Below, piece after piece: positions 25,027 to 32,938 of a stretch of DNA of 64,000 nucleotides. Every line of letters starts with the position of its first letter. The first letter of the stretch is position 1. The notes beneath the pieces were generated by a model. It ran no database searches. It saw only the letters and a program-made list of their open reading frames with translations, and had not been told where the DNA came from. This DNA is from Duganella sp. Root1480D1 (lineage in GTDB: Bacteria > Pseudomonadota > Gammaproteobacteria > Burkholderiales > Burkholderiaceae_D). The position numbers were made by a program, and so were the translations under genes. Where the stretch lies: contig NZ_LMFZ01000012.1 of assembly GCF_001427305.1 (NCBI RefSeq), positions 124,001 through 188,000 of the forward strand, written 5' to 3'.

Positions 25027-25374
25027 CTACACCCGTTCAATCGAATAAGGTTCTATCTCGCATCCCCAGCCGCCAAAGTGCCCGCAGCCACCAGGGCCGC
25101 GAGGCCCGCGCAGGATTCCAGTCACCAACACGCGCTTGCCGACCCACTTCGACAGAATTTTTTCATTAGCTTGAATGCTTCCGCTTCCAAAGCTCAACCA
25201 CACACTGGATTGGTAGTATGGCGGCTCAACTTCCTCCGTGATTTCTCTCCGCTCAGATTTAGGGAAATGTCCGATGGACACGTTCTCAAACTCAAACGTC
25301 AAGAGTCCCGTTACCGCAACTGCCTGCCCATCCAGTTCGGAAAGCCGGTCTATAAGCTGATTTACCGATAGCAT
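25027..25374 (-). CDS. Small hypothetical protein, OB-fold-like
   Basis: The 115-residue cytoplasmic protein has repeating beta strands (V-A-V-T-G-L-L-T-F-E-F-E-N-V-S-I near 19-34; K-R-V-L-V-T-G-I-L-R-G-P near 80-91) and a Gly-rich W-G-C-E-I end. The arrangement suggests a single-stranded-nucleic-acid-type OB fold or an immunity-like protein, but no family can be named. It belongs to the same lower-GC block as the two genes before it. It lies only 5 nt upstream of the dihydrofolate-reductase-like gene's stop on the same strand. Confidence 0.6.
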   Translation of the reverse strand: MLSVNQLIDRLSELDGQAVAVTGLLTFEFENVSIGHFPKSERREITEEVEPPYYQSSVWLSFGSGSIQANEKILSKWVGKRVLVTGILRGPRGPGGCGHFGGWGCEIEPYSIERV

Positions 25375-25379
25375 AATTA

Positions 25380-25940
25380 TTAGTCGCGTGCGCGACGATA
25401 GTGCATGGCGACTGCCCCGTTGCCGAGCGCCTTGGCCGAGCGCAGCTCAAGCCGCCGTGTGCTGGGCAGCCCGCTTTGGTACAGTGTCGGACCATGGCCC
25501 GCGATCCTCGGGTGCATGAGGAACAGGTATTCGTCGATCAGCTCCAGCCGGTCCAACTCGGTGGCGAGCTTGCCGCTGCCAAGGAGTACACCTGCCGGCG
25601 TCGCATCCTTAAGTTGTTGCACACTCGAGCGCAAGTCGCCAACGATGTGGTGGCTGTTGGTCCAGGGGAAGTCCATCCGCGTTGACGACACAACGTACTT
25701 CGGCTTGGCCTCCAGCTTGACCGCCCATTCGCGCAGCGCAGGCGGCGCATCCACCTCGCCGCAGGCGACTGCGGGCCAATAGCCCTCCATCATCTCGTAA
25801 GTGGTGCGGCCCCATAGCATGGCCCCCTTCTCGTCCATGAGGCGCGTGAAGAAGGCATGCGTCTCGTCATCGGCGATGCCTTCCTGGTGGTCGACACAGC
25901 CGTCCAGGGTGAGGTTGAGGCTGAAGGTTAGTATTCCCAT
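25380..25940 (-). CDS. Dihydrofolate reductase family (RibD C-terminal-like) protein
   Basis: This 186-residue protein has the RibD_C/DHFR-like fold: F-S-L-N-L-T-L-D-G-C-V-D near residues 5-16, G-A-M-L-W-G-R-T-T-Y-E-M-M-E-G-Y-W near 40-56, and V-L-L-G-S-G-K-L-A-T-E-L near 118-129. Stand-alone members are widespread; most have no proven substrate, and riboflavin or folate roles should not be assumed. The ATG at 25940 has GGAGGAG about 8 nt upstream. GC content is back to the core level here. It follows the M28 peptidase gene by 55 nt on the same strand. Confidence 0.87.
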   Translation of the reverse strand: MGILTFSLNLTLDGCVDHQEGIADDETHAFFTRLMDEKGAMLWGRTTYEMMEGYWPAVACGEVDAPPALREWAVKLEAKPKYVVSSTRMDFPWTNSHHIVGDLRSSVQQLKDATPAGVLLGSGKLATELDRLELIDEYLFLMHPRIAGHGPTLYQSGLPSTRRLELRSAKALGNGAVAMHYRRARD

Positions 25941-25995
25941 CCGAATCTCCTCCGGGTTGGGAAGGGGCACCACCCTTCCCATCCATTAGTACTCC

Positions 25996-27636
25996 TTATT
26001 TGGCGCGCGCCTTGCCGAAGGCGTCGCCGGCTTTCCACTCTGGCATCTTCGGCGCATCGGCCACAATTCGCCCCAGGTTCAGGGTGAACTGCGCCATCTG
26101 CGTCATGCCGGCCATGGTCCAGTTGGGATCATACTCGTCGCTGACCTGGTGGTAGCTCTTGCGGTAAGCGGCGCGCATCTGCTCCGCCTTCTCCTTGTCG
26201 CCCAGGTAGTCGCTGCCCGAGGTGATCGAGAACGCCGGCACGCCGGCCTTGGCAAAGCTGAAGTGGTCGGAACGGAAGTAGCCGCCCGCCAGGTCCGGCT
26301 TCTCTTGCGCGATCACCATCTTCATCCCTTTGGCAGCCGCTTGCGCCATCTTGCCCAGGTCCGTGCGTTCGCTGCCGGCGGTGCCGATATCGCGCGTGGT
26401 GCCGATCCAGTTCAGCGAATCGAGGTTCAGGTTCGCTGCGGTTTTCGCCAGCGGCCACAATGGCGCTTCCGCATAGGCCGCGCTACCGAGCAGGCCCTGC
26501 TCCTCGGCTGCGACCCACAGGAACATCTGGCTGCGCTTGGCTGGCGATTTCACCGCTTCCTGGGCCATGGCCAGCAAGGCTGCGCTGCCCGAAGCATTGT
26601 CGACCGCGCCGTTGTAGATGGTGTCGCCGCTGCTGCCCTGTTTGCCCAGGTGGTCCCAGTGCGCCGAGTAGATCACCACTTCATCCTTCAGCTTCGGATC
26701 GGTGCCCGGCACCACGCCAGCCACGTTGAACTGTTCGACGTGGCGCACTTCGGCCTTCATGTCGCCCACCAGTTTGGCTTTCAGCGCCACCGGCTGGAAG
26801 TCCTTGCGTTCCGCGGCCGCGCGCAACTGGTCCAGGTCCAGGCCGGCAGCCTTGAACAGCGCCACGGCGGTTTCGTTGGTCAGCCAGCCTTGCAGTTCGG
26901 TGCCGGGCGTGCCTTGCGCGAGCTGGAAGCGTTCCACACCATCCCAGCTGTTTTTCACCACGCTGTAGCCATAGGAAGCCGAAGCATCGGTGTGGATCAG
27001 CAGCGCGCCGATCGCGCCCTGGCGCTTGGCTTCTTCGAATTTATAGGTCCAGCGGCCGTAGTAGGTGAGCGCCTTGCCGCCGAAACGGTTGGGCGCTTCT
27101 GCCGTCGGCATCGGGTCATTGACCATCATGACAATGACCTTGCCCTTCACGTCCTGGCCCTTGTAGTCGTCCCAGCCCTCTTCCGGCGCGGTGATGCCGT
27201 AGCCGACGAAGACCAGGTCGGCATTGAAGCTGTGCGCGGCCTGGGCATCGCCCGGCGCATAAACCCAATCCTTGCCGAAGCTGGCCGGCAGCGCCACGCC
27301 GTTCGTTTCCAGGCGCAGGTTGGACGCCGCCGCATCGGTCTTGACGCCGGCAATCTTCACCAGCTGGCGGTAGGTGACGCCGTCGACCGGCTTCAGCCCC
27401 GCGGCCATGGCCTGGGTTTCCAGGTAAGAGACGGTCAGGTCGCCGCCGCGCTGGCCGGTGCCGCGGCCTTCCAACAGGTCGCTGGACAGGAATGCCAGGT
27501 GGGCGCGCAGCGGCGCTTCCTGCACGATCGGCTGCATTGCCTTGCCGCCTTTGACGCCTGCTGCATGAACCGGGGCCAGCGCCAGCGCAATGCTGGCCGC
27601 CAGGGTGGACGCTACGAAGGTGATGGATTTAGTCAT
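25996..27636 (-). CDS. M28 family zinc aminopeptidase with PA domain, secreted
   Basis: This 546-residue exported peptidase has a signal peptide, an inserted PA domain (about 120-270) and a C-terminal M28 zinc-peptidase domain. The metal and catalytic motifs are in order: Y-S-A-H-W-D-H-L-G (His, Asp), N-G-A-V-D-N-A-S-G (Asp bridging zinc), A-A-E-E-Q-G-L-L-G (catalytic Glu pair), N-L-D-S-L-N and F-R-S-D-H-F-S-F (last His). It probably trims N-terminal residues from peptides in the periplasm or outside. The ATG at 27636 is used because it starts the signal peptide. It is divergent from gluQ. Confidence 0.92.
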   Translation of the reverse strand: MTKSITFVASTLAASIALALAPVHAAGVKGGKAMQPIVQEAPLRAHLAFLSSDLLEGRGTGQRGGDLTVSYLETQAMAAGLKPVDGVTYRQLVKIAGVKTDAAASNLRLETNGVALPASFGKDWVYAPGDAQAAHSFNADLVFVGYGITAPEEGWDDYKGQDVKGKVIVMMVNDPMPTAEAPNRFGGKALTYYGRWTYKFEEAKRQGAIGALLIHTDASASYGYSVVKNSWDGVERFQLAQGTPGTELQGWLTNETAVALFKAAGLDLDQLRAAAERKDFQPVALKAKLVGDMKAEVRHVEQFNVAGVVPGTDPKLKDEVVIYSAHWDHLGKQGSSGDTIYNGAVDNASGSAALLAMAQEAVKSPAKRSQMFLWVAAEEQGLLGSAAYAEAPLWPLAKTAANLNLDSLNWIGTTRDIGTAGSERTDLGKMAQAAAKGMKMVIAQEKPDLAGGYFRSDHFSFAKAGVPAFSITSGSDYLGDKEKAEQMRAAYRKSYHQVSDEYDPNWTMAGMTQMAQFTLNLGRIVADAPKMPEWKAGDAFGKARAK

Positions 27637-27752
27637 GTCTTTGTCTTGTGGATTGTCCATTGGGGCGGCTGGTGGCCGCGCGGGCATTCTAGCGGATTTG
27701 CCGCGCGCGCCAAGCTGCAGCGCAGCATGCGCGGTGGTATGCTACGCCCCGT

Positions 27753-28670
27753 ATGAAACAGACGCCTTACATCGGCCGCTTTGCGCCCTCCCCGACCGGA
27801 CCGCTGCACCTTGGATCCCTGGTAGCGGCCATGGCCAGCTATCTCGACGCCAAAGTCCATGGCGGCCAATGGCTGGTACGCGTGGAAGACGTCGACCGCG
27901 ACCGCAACGTGGAAGGCGCCGACCAGCACATCCTGGCATCGCTGCAGCGCTGCGGCATGCAGTGGGACGGCGAAGTGACATGGCAAACGCAGCGCGAAGA
28001 GCTGTACCTGGCGGCGCTGCGCCAGCTTGGCACCAACATCTATCCCTGCGGCTGTTCGCGCAAGGAGATCGCCGACTCCCAGCTGCGCCAAGGCCAGGCC
28101 GGCAACCCTAACCTGGTGTATCCCGGTACCTGCCGCAGTGGCTTGGCGCCTGGCCGTGCGGCACGGGCACTGCGCCTGCGCACGCCGCAGCAACCGCATT
28201 GCCTGATCCACTTCCACGACCGCTTCGCCGGCGATATCAGCCAGGACATAACGACCGAAGTGGGCGACTTCGTGGTGCGCCGCGCCGACGGATTCTGGGC
28301 TTACCAATTGGCCGTGGTGGTGGACGATGGCGCGCAAGGCGTCACCGATATCGTGCGCGGCGCCGACCTGCTCGACTCCACGCCGCGCCAGATCTTCCTG
28401 CAGCAGTTGCTTGGCTTGCCGCAGCCGCGCTACCTGCATTTGCCACTTGTGGTTAATGCCGACGGCGAGAAATTGTCCAAGCAAACCGGCGCGCAAGCCT
28501 TCGACACGGGCGCCCCTGCCGCCAGCCTGCTCGGCAGCGCTTTGCTGCCTGCCGCGCAATTCCTCGGGCTCGCCGTCAAGGCCGGCAGTATCGACGCCTT
28601 CTGGCGCGCGGCGGTGCCGGCATGGGATGCACTGCTGCGCGCCCACGGTGAGGCGCCGCACAGACCGTAA
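27753..28670 (+). CDS. gluQ: Glutamyl-Q tRNA(Asp) synthetase
   Basis: This truncated glutamyl-tRNA synthetase paralogue attaches glutamate to the queuosine of tRNA(Asp). Its 305 residues match the family, which lacks the anticodon-binding domain. The class I motifs are present: R-F-A-P-S-P-T-G-P-L-H-L-G-S near 9-22 (HIGH variant) and E-K-L-S-K-Q near 240. Cysteines in P-C-G-C-S and G-T-C-R supply the zinc site. No dksA is adjacent, unlike in gammaproteobacteria. It starts 12 nt or so after the last upstream stop, and the start choice is clear from the conserved N-terminus. Confidence 0.94.
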   Translation: MKQTPYIGRFAPSPTGPLHLGSLVAAMASYLDAKVHGGQWLVRVEDVDRDRNVEGADQHILASLQRCGMQWDGEVTWQTQREELYLAALRQLGTNIYPCGCSRKEIADSQLRQGQAGNPNLVYPGTCRSGLAPGRAARALRLRTPQQPHCLIHFHDRFAGDISQDITTEVGDFVVRRADGFWAYQLAVVVDDGAQGVTDIVRGADLLDSTPRQIFLQQLLGLPQPRYLHLPLVVNADGEKLSKQTGAQAFDTGAPAASLLGSALLPAAQFLGLAVKAGSIDAFWRAAVPAWDALLRAHGEAPHRP

Positions 28671-28717
28671 GCCGGGCCCGCTCGATACTGGTTCCACCAA
28701 GCGAAAGGAGGTGGGCC

Positions 28718-29026
28718 ATGCGGCACTTACTGATCTCTTGCGCCTTGTGCGCGATGGCGCTGCCGGCAACCGCCGAGGACAATTTTTTCCGTTGCGTCGA
28801 CAGCCAGGGCGTGGTCATGTTGACCGACCGTCCTTGCGAAAACCTGCCTAACGCGGCCCGCCCGGTCCTGGAAAAGGAGCACTTCGTGCTGCCGGCATCC
28901 GAACAGACGCGCAGCCACTGGGTCAACAAACCACCGGTTCACGTGCCGCCTAAAATCGATGTGCAGACCCTGCGCATGGCGCGCCAGGCCCTCGAACTGC
29001 GCGACAAAGTGGCCAGCGCGCGCTAG
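28718..29026 (+). CDS. Small secreted protein, DUF4124-like
   Basis: This 102-residue protein has a signal peptide (M-R-H-L-L-I-S-C-A-L-C-A-M-A-L-P-A-T-A) followed by F-F-R-C-V-D-S-Q-G-V-V-M-L-T-D-R-P-C. That is the short beta motif of DUF4124 proteins (Y-K-C-x-D-x-x-G-x-x-x-Y-T-D-x-P-C). The remaining half is helical and charged. The ATG has a near-perfect AAGGAGGTG ribosome binding site 4-5 nt upstream. It follows gluQ by 47 nt and may be co-transcribed. Function is unknown. Confidence 0.8.
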   Translation: MRHLLISCALCAMALPATAEDNFFRCVDSQGVVMLTDRPCENLPNAARPVLEKEHFVLPASEQTRSHWVNKPPVHVPPKIDVQTLRMARQALELRDKVASAR

Positions 29027-29034
29027 CGCCCGTC

Positions 29035-29391
29035 TCAGCCAGGACCGTCCCCGTCTTCCAGCGGCAGCAACAGCATGCAGCTGGCCGCCGCGCCATGCAC
29101 GATCGGCAGCAGCAGCAGGGTAATCTGCGCCGGCGCGTCCGGATCGCTGACGGAAAAGTAAGTGATGGCCACGGCCATCACGATGGGCGCCAACGGCAGC
29201 ACCGCCGCCGACACGGTCGCAGGATTCAGGCGACGTACCGCCAGCAAGTTCAGCAGCAGCGCCACCAGGTAGAGGGTGCGGTACACCCATTCCGCGCGTG
29301 CGCTGGCAAAGTGCGCCCCCGCCAGCATCCCTTGCATAAGTAACCCGAGCAATAGCGTCAGCAGAAGCGCGGGCAAGGCAGAGCGTTCCAT
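29035..29391 (-). CDS. Hypothetical small membrane protein
   Basis: This 118-residue protein has four hydrophobic segments (about 5-24, 36-52, 58-78 and 88-110) and little else. The frame is open far upstream, but the first residues there are not hydrophobic or conserved-looking. The ATG at 29391 has GGAGG 11 nt before it, and an ATG at 29409 is the alternative. I do not recognise a family. It is convergent with the DUF4124-like gene. Confidence 0.6.
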   Translation of the reverse strand: MERSALPALLLTLLLGLLMQGMLAGAHFASARAEWVYRTLYLVALLLNLLAVRRLNPATVSAAVLPLAPIVMAVAITYFSVSDPDAPAQITLLLLPIVHGAAASCMLLLPLEDGDGPG

Positions 29392-29597
29392 GATCACTTT
29401 GGCCTCCATCGTCACTAAAAGTAACAAAGCAGTTTCTGTGCCACGCTTATGTGTCAAGGGGAACGGAGGTGTGCGTTGAGGAATTTGTAGATTTCTGTAA
29501 GGAATTTCGACATTGACCGTGTGAAGCAAGGAGAGCTTTGCTGCGGCGCGGTATAATAGCGGGCTTGTCTTTTGGATATCGGTTTTCAGAGAAGAAG

Positions 29598-30383
29598 ATG
29601 CACACCACGCCAGACACCCGCCCCGCCGTTGTATTGCTGCACAGTTCACTGAGCTCGCGCAGCCAGTGGACCACCCTGATGGCCGAGCAAGAAGCCAATT
29701 ACCGTTTCATCGCCATCGATCTGCTGGGCTATGGCAAAGCCGCCTTCCCGGCCGAAGCAGCTGCCGCCGGCTACACCCTGGCGCATGAAGCCGACGCCGT
29801 GGCTGCCGCCCTGGCCTCGCATCTTGATGCTGGTGAGCAATTCCACCTGGTTGGCCACTCCTACGGCGGCGCCACTGCCCTGCGCCTGGCGCGCCAGATG
29901 CGCGAGCGCGTGCTGTCGCTATCCTTGTTCGAACCGGTGGCCTTCCACCTGCTGCCGGCCAGCGACGCCGGGCGCCAGGAAATCGAAGCCGTGGTGGCCA
30001 GGATCAACGCGGCTGACAGCGCCGCGGACGCGACCCGCGCCTTCATCGATTACTGGAACCGCGCCGGCGCCTTCGACGCCCTGCCGGAAGTGCAGCGCCA
30101 GCGCTTCACCAACGGCATTGCCAAGGTCAAGCTGGACTTCGTCGCCCTTCTCGGCGAACCGGCGCGCGTGGCGGACATGGCGCAACTGGACGTGCCGGCA
30201 CTGGTCATGGCCGGCGCCAAAGGCCCGGCATCCACCCGCCGTGTAGCGGAAACCCTGGCTGCCGCACTGCCGCAGGCGCAATTCACGCTGACCGTCGGCG
30301 GCCACATGGCGCCGATCACCCACGCGGCCGATGTCAACCAGATGCTGCTTGGCTTCCTGGAAAACCAGCGCTTGCTCGCCTGA
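29598..30383 (+). CDS. Alpha/beta hydrolase
   Basis: This 261-residue alpha/beta-hydrolase fold protein has an oxyanion-hole region L-L-H-S-S-L-S-S near 13-20, a nucleophile elbow G-H-S-Y-G-G near 86-91 with Ser88, and a closing G-G-H-M-A-P with the catalytic His near 236. The acid is probably the Asp in the strand before it. The substrate cannot be predicted; small esters, lactones or peroxidase activity are all possible. I used the ATG at 29598 (AGAGAAG upstream) because the sequence ahead of it is not family-like. Confidence 0.87.
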   Translation: MHTTPDTRPAVVLLHSSLSSRSQWTTLMAEQEANYRFIAIDLLGYGKAAFPAEAAAAGYTLAHEADAVAAALASHLDAGEQFHLVGHSYGGATALRLARQMRERVLSLSLFEPVAFHLLPASDAGRQEIEAVVARINAADSAADATRAFIDYWNRAGAFDALPEVQRQRFTNGIAKVKLDFVALLGEPARVADMAQLDVPALVMAGAKGPASTRRVAETLAAALPQAQFTLTVGGHMAPITHAADVNQMLLGFLENQRLLA

Positions 30384-30432
30384 GGCCATTGTTCGATAAT
30401 GAGCCGATAACAATCCGGGAGAGGCAGGCATC

Positions 30433-30618
30433 ATGAGCGATACACGCTATGACCAGCAGATGGCAGTCCAGGTGGACAAGGGCATCGAACTGCATGCGGA
30501 GATGGGCGCCGCCAACGCCTGGATCTACATGCAAAGCATGCATGTGCCGCGCAGCGTCATCCTGCGCGTGCTGGCCTATCCTGAGCAGCGCCGCAACTGC
30601 AGCCCCTCGGTGCACTAG
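30433..30618 (+). CDS. Small hypothetical protein
   Basis: This 61-residue protein has no signal peptide. It is rich in Met and Gln (Y-D-Q-Q-M-A-V-Q-V-D-K-G-I-E-L-H-A-E-M) and ends in a basic tail. A GGGAGAGG-type ribosome binding site lies upstream, and it follows the hydrolase by 49 nt. Its length, its start signal and a codon composition like its neighbours support a real gene. I do not recognise it. Its stop codon lies in a hairpin shared with the end of the convergent LysR gene. Confidence 0.55.
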   Translation: MSDTRYDQQMAVQVDKGIELHAEMGAANAWIYMQSMHVPRSVILRVLAYPEQRRNCSPSVH

Positions 30619-30640
30619 CTCAGTGACTAGCTTAGTGCAC
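30610..30640. terminator. Hairpin at the junction of two convergent genes
   Basis: GTGCACTA pairs with TAGTGCAC and GCT with AGC, with a single bulged T and an 8-nt loop. The stem contains both stop codons of the convergent genes. There is no T-run on either side, so it may slow or stop transcription from both directions less efficiently than a canonical terminator. Confidence 0.45.
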
Positions 30641-31510
30641 TAATTCGCGCACGGCCTGCAGCACGCGCTGCTTGGCGGCATCGGGCCGCTTGCCGCTGCG
30701 CCAGGCCACCATCGCCTCCCATTCCCAGCGCGGCAAATCACCAATCTCCAGTTTTACCAGGTTGCCCAGCTTGAGCTGGCGCGCCGCCGCCATCTCCGGC
30801 ATGAAGGTCAGGAAGCCATGCTCCAGCGCCAGCTCGATCGCTGCGCTGGCCGGTTGGATGGCGTGGATCGCGCTATCGCTGCGGCGGTGCGCACGCAGCA
30901 TGCGTATCAATTCATCGCAAGCTTCGCCCCAGAATTGCGGCGCCAGCCGCGCATTGGCCAGGTCCGATAATGTCAAAGTGCTGCGCCGCGTCAGCGGATG
31001 GCCGCGCCGCACCACCGCAACGATCGGGGAACTGTACAAACGCTCCAACTGGATGCCCGCGATGGCGGGGCATTTCAGCACGAAGCCCAGCTGCGCGCGG
31101 CCGGTCAGCAGTTTTTCCATGATCACTGGCGAATGGTCGGTGCTGCAGCGGATCTCCAGCGGTGCGTCGGCAAGCTTGAGCAGCAAGGGGCCGAACAGCA
31201 GTGATGTCAGCGAAGGCACGCAGGCCAGCGTCACTTGCGGCAGCGCCGGCGCACCCTGCACTGCCAGCTTGCCGGCCGCGATGGCATCGAGCGCCTGCTG
31301 CGCCGACGGCAGGAAGGTCAGGCAGGCCGGCGTGGGCGATGCCCCGCGCCGGTGGCGGGAAAATAGCTGCACACCCAGTTGTTCCTCCAGCGCCGCCACG
31401 CGCTGGCTGACCTGGGGCTGCGACCAGCGGCGCCGTGCGGCGGCTTGGGAAAAGCTGCCCGATTCCACGATTTCCACCAGCAGGGCAAGGTCGTCGATGC
31501 CAAGAGCCAT
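30632..31510 (-). CDS. LysR-family transcriptional regulator
   Basis: This 292-residue LTTR has its winged helix-turn-helix at residues 1-62 (S-G-S-F-S-Q-A-A-A-R-R-R-W-S-Q-P-Q-V-S-Q-R-V-A-A-L-E) and a two-lobed effector domain after about residue 88. It is divergent from an MdtH-like MFS gene with about 90 bp between starts, the usual layout for a LysR protein that controls its neighbour. The spacer holds GTTAAC at 31538 and a second TTAAC 15 nt on, possible half-sites. The effector is unknown. Confidence 0.88.
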   Translation of the reverse strand: MALGIDDLALLVEIVESGSFSQAAARRRWSQPQVSQRVAALEEQLGVQLFSRHRRGASPTPACLTFLPSAQQALDAIAAGKLAVQGAPALPQVTLACVPSLTSLLFGPLLLKLADAPLEIRCSTDHSPVIMEKLLTGRAQLGFVLKCPAIAGIQLERLYSSPIVAVVRRGHPLTRRSTLTLSDLANARLAPQFWGEACDELIRMLRAHRRSDSAIHAIQPASAAIELALEHGFLTFMPEMAAARQLKLGNLVKLEIGDLPRWEWEAMVAWRSGKRPDAAKQRVLQAVRELVH

Positions 31511-31600
31511 AATGAATTTGAATACGAAATATCATGAGTTAACGGCTTCTATTATGTCTTAACGCTGCCTACACTGTCTGCATTACTGATGGGAGCATGC

Positions 31601-32800
31601 ATGGCGGCAGCGGCACGGGCAAGAAAATCGGGCAAACGGTTCCTGATGGCAGACCACATGCTGGTGGTATCCGGCTTTTACCTGGTGTTCCCTGTAGTGG
31701 CACTGCACTTCGTCGGCCAGCTGGGCTGGGCCGCCGCATCGGTCGGCCTGGCGCTCGGCGTGCGCCAGATGGCGCAGCAAGGCATGGCGCTGTTTGGCGG
31801 TTCGCTATCCGACCGTTTCGGCGCCAAGCCGATGATCGTCGGCGGCATGCTGCTGCGCGCCTTGGGGTTCGCAGCCATGGCTTGCGCCGTCAATCCCGCC
31901 ATGCTGGTGTTGTCCTGCGTGCTGTCCGGCCTGGGTGGCGCGCTGTTCGATCCGGCTCGCGCCGCGCTGGTGGTCAAGCTCACCCGCCCCGCCGAACGTC
32001 CGCGCTTCTATTCGATCCTGATGATGCAGGAAAGCGTGGCCGCAGTGACAGGCGCCCTGCTCGGCACCATGCTGCTTGGTGTGGATTTCCTGTGGGTGGG
32101 GCTGGGCGGTTGCGCAGCTTTCCTGCTGGCGGCGCTGGCCAATGCCTGCCTGCTGCCGGCCTACCGCGTCGCCACGCCAGGCACTTCGGCCACAAAAGCC
32201 ATGCGCATCCCCTTGCGCGACAAGCCTTACCTGATGCTGGTGCTGACACTGAGCGGCTACTACATCATGACCGTGCAGCTCATGATGCTGGTGCCGGTCA
32301 CCCTGACCGAACTTTCCGGCTCGCCGCGCACCGTGGCCTGGATGTATGCCATGGATGCGGTGCTGGCATTGACGCTGCTGTACCCGATGGCGCGCCTGGG
32401 CGAACGTTACCTGTCGCTGGAGGCCCGCCTGCTGGCCGGCATCGGCATCATGTGCTGCGCCGTGCTGGCCATGTCGGCGGCGCGCGCGCTGGCGCCCATG
32501 TTCGCCTGCATCGCCATGTTCTATACCGGCTCGCTGGTGGCGGAACCGGCCCGCGAATCGCTGGTATCGCGCTACGCGCTGCCCGCCGCCCGCGCCAGCT
32601 ACATGGGGCTCAGCCGTTTCGGACTGGCTGTCGGTGGGCTGTTCGGTTACACGGCCGGCGGCTGGCTGCTGGACTGGAGCCGCGCCGCGCACTCTCCCGC
32701 CTTGCCCTGGCTCGTCTTGGCAGCAATCGGGCTGCTGACACTGACGGTGCTGGCCGCCGCTGCCGCGCCACAAAAAAAGAGCCCGCCAGTGGCGGGCTAA
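31601..32800 (+). CDS. mdtH: MFS transporter, MdtH-like
   Basis: This is a 12-TM major facilitator of 399 residues resembling the multidrug exporter MdtH (M-A-D-H-M-L-V-V-S-G-F-Y-L-V-F-P near the N-terminus, G-G-S-L-S-D-R-F-G-A-K in loop 2-3). I moved the start to the ATG at 31601 because GGGAG lies 5 nt before it, whereas the ATG at 31589 has no ribosome binding site. The last codons are part of a GC-rich hairpin. It is probably regulated by the divergent LysR protein. The substrate is unknown. Confidence 0.87.
   Translation: MAAAARARKSGKRFLMADHMLVVSGFYLVFPVVALHFVGQLGWAAASVGLALGVRQMAQQGMALFGGSLSDRFGAKPMIVGGMLLRALGFAAMACAVNPAMLVLSCVLSGLGGALFDPARAALVVKLTRPAERPRFYSILMMQESVAAVTGALLGTMLLGVDFLWVGLGGCAAFLLAALANACLLPAYRVATPGTSATKAMRIPLRDKPYLMLVLTLSGYYIMTVQLMMLVPVTLTELSGSPRTVAWMYAMDAVLALTLLYPMARLGERYLSLEARLLAGIGIMCCAVLAMSAARALAPMFACIAMFYTGSLVAEPARESLVSRYALPAARASYMGLSRFGLAVGGLFGYTAGGWLLDWSRAAHSPALPWLVLAAIGLLTLTVLAAAAAPQKKSPPVAG
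32771..32798 (-). terminator. Rho-independent terminator, minus-strand orientation
   Basis: GCCCGCC and GGCGGGC form the stem with an AGT/ACT loop. Read on the minus strand it is followed by CTCTTTTTTT. It overlaps the 3' end of the plus-strand MdtH-like gene, so it can only serve transcripts arriving on the minus strand. The nearest minus-strand gene upstream ends about 1 kb away at 33819. Confidence 0.65.
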
Positions 32801-32938
32801 ACACTTTGGTTGGGTATTTCATTGTAGGTCGCGAACCAGTGTTTGATTCTCTCCAATCGTCACCCGATGTCAAATTAGTTATAGCTGGGCTGAAAAAATG
32901 AATCGCGCGTGCAAGCCTGCGCCGCATAGAATGCAGGG

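Noticed and set aside
26149..27756. Long open frame opposite the M28 peptidase (535 codons); similar long frames opposite the M20 peptidase, aldehyde dehydrogenase, IlvD-like and GH127 genes
   Set aside because: These follow from high GC content and codon bias. Their products are Arg/His/Gly-rich with no recognisable domain, and each opposite frame encodes a clear enzyme.
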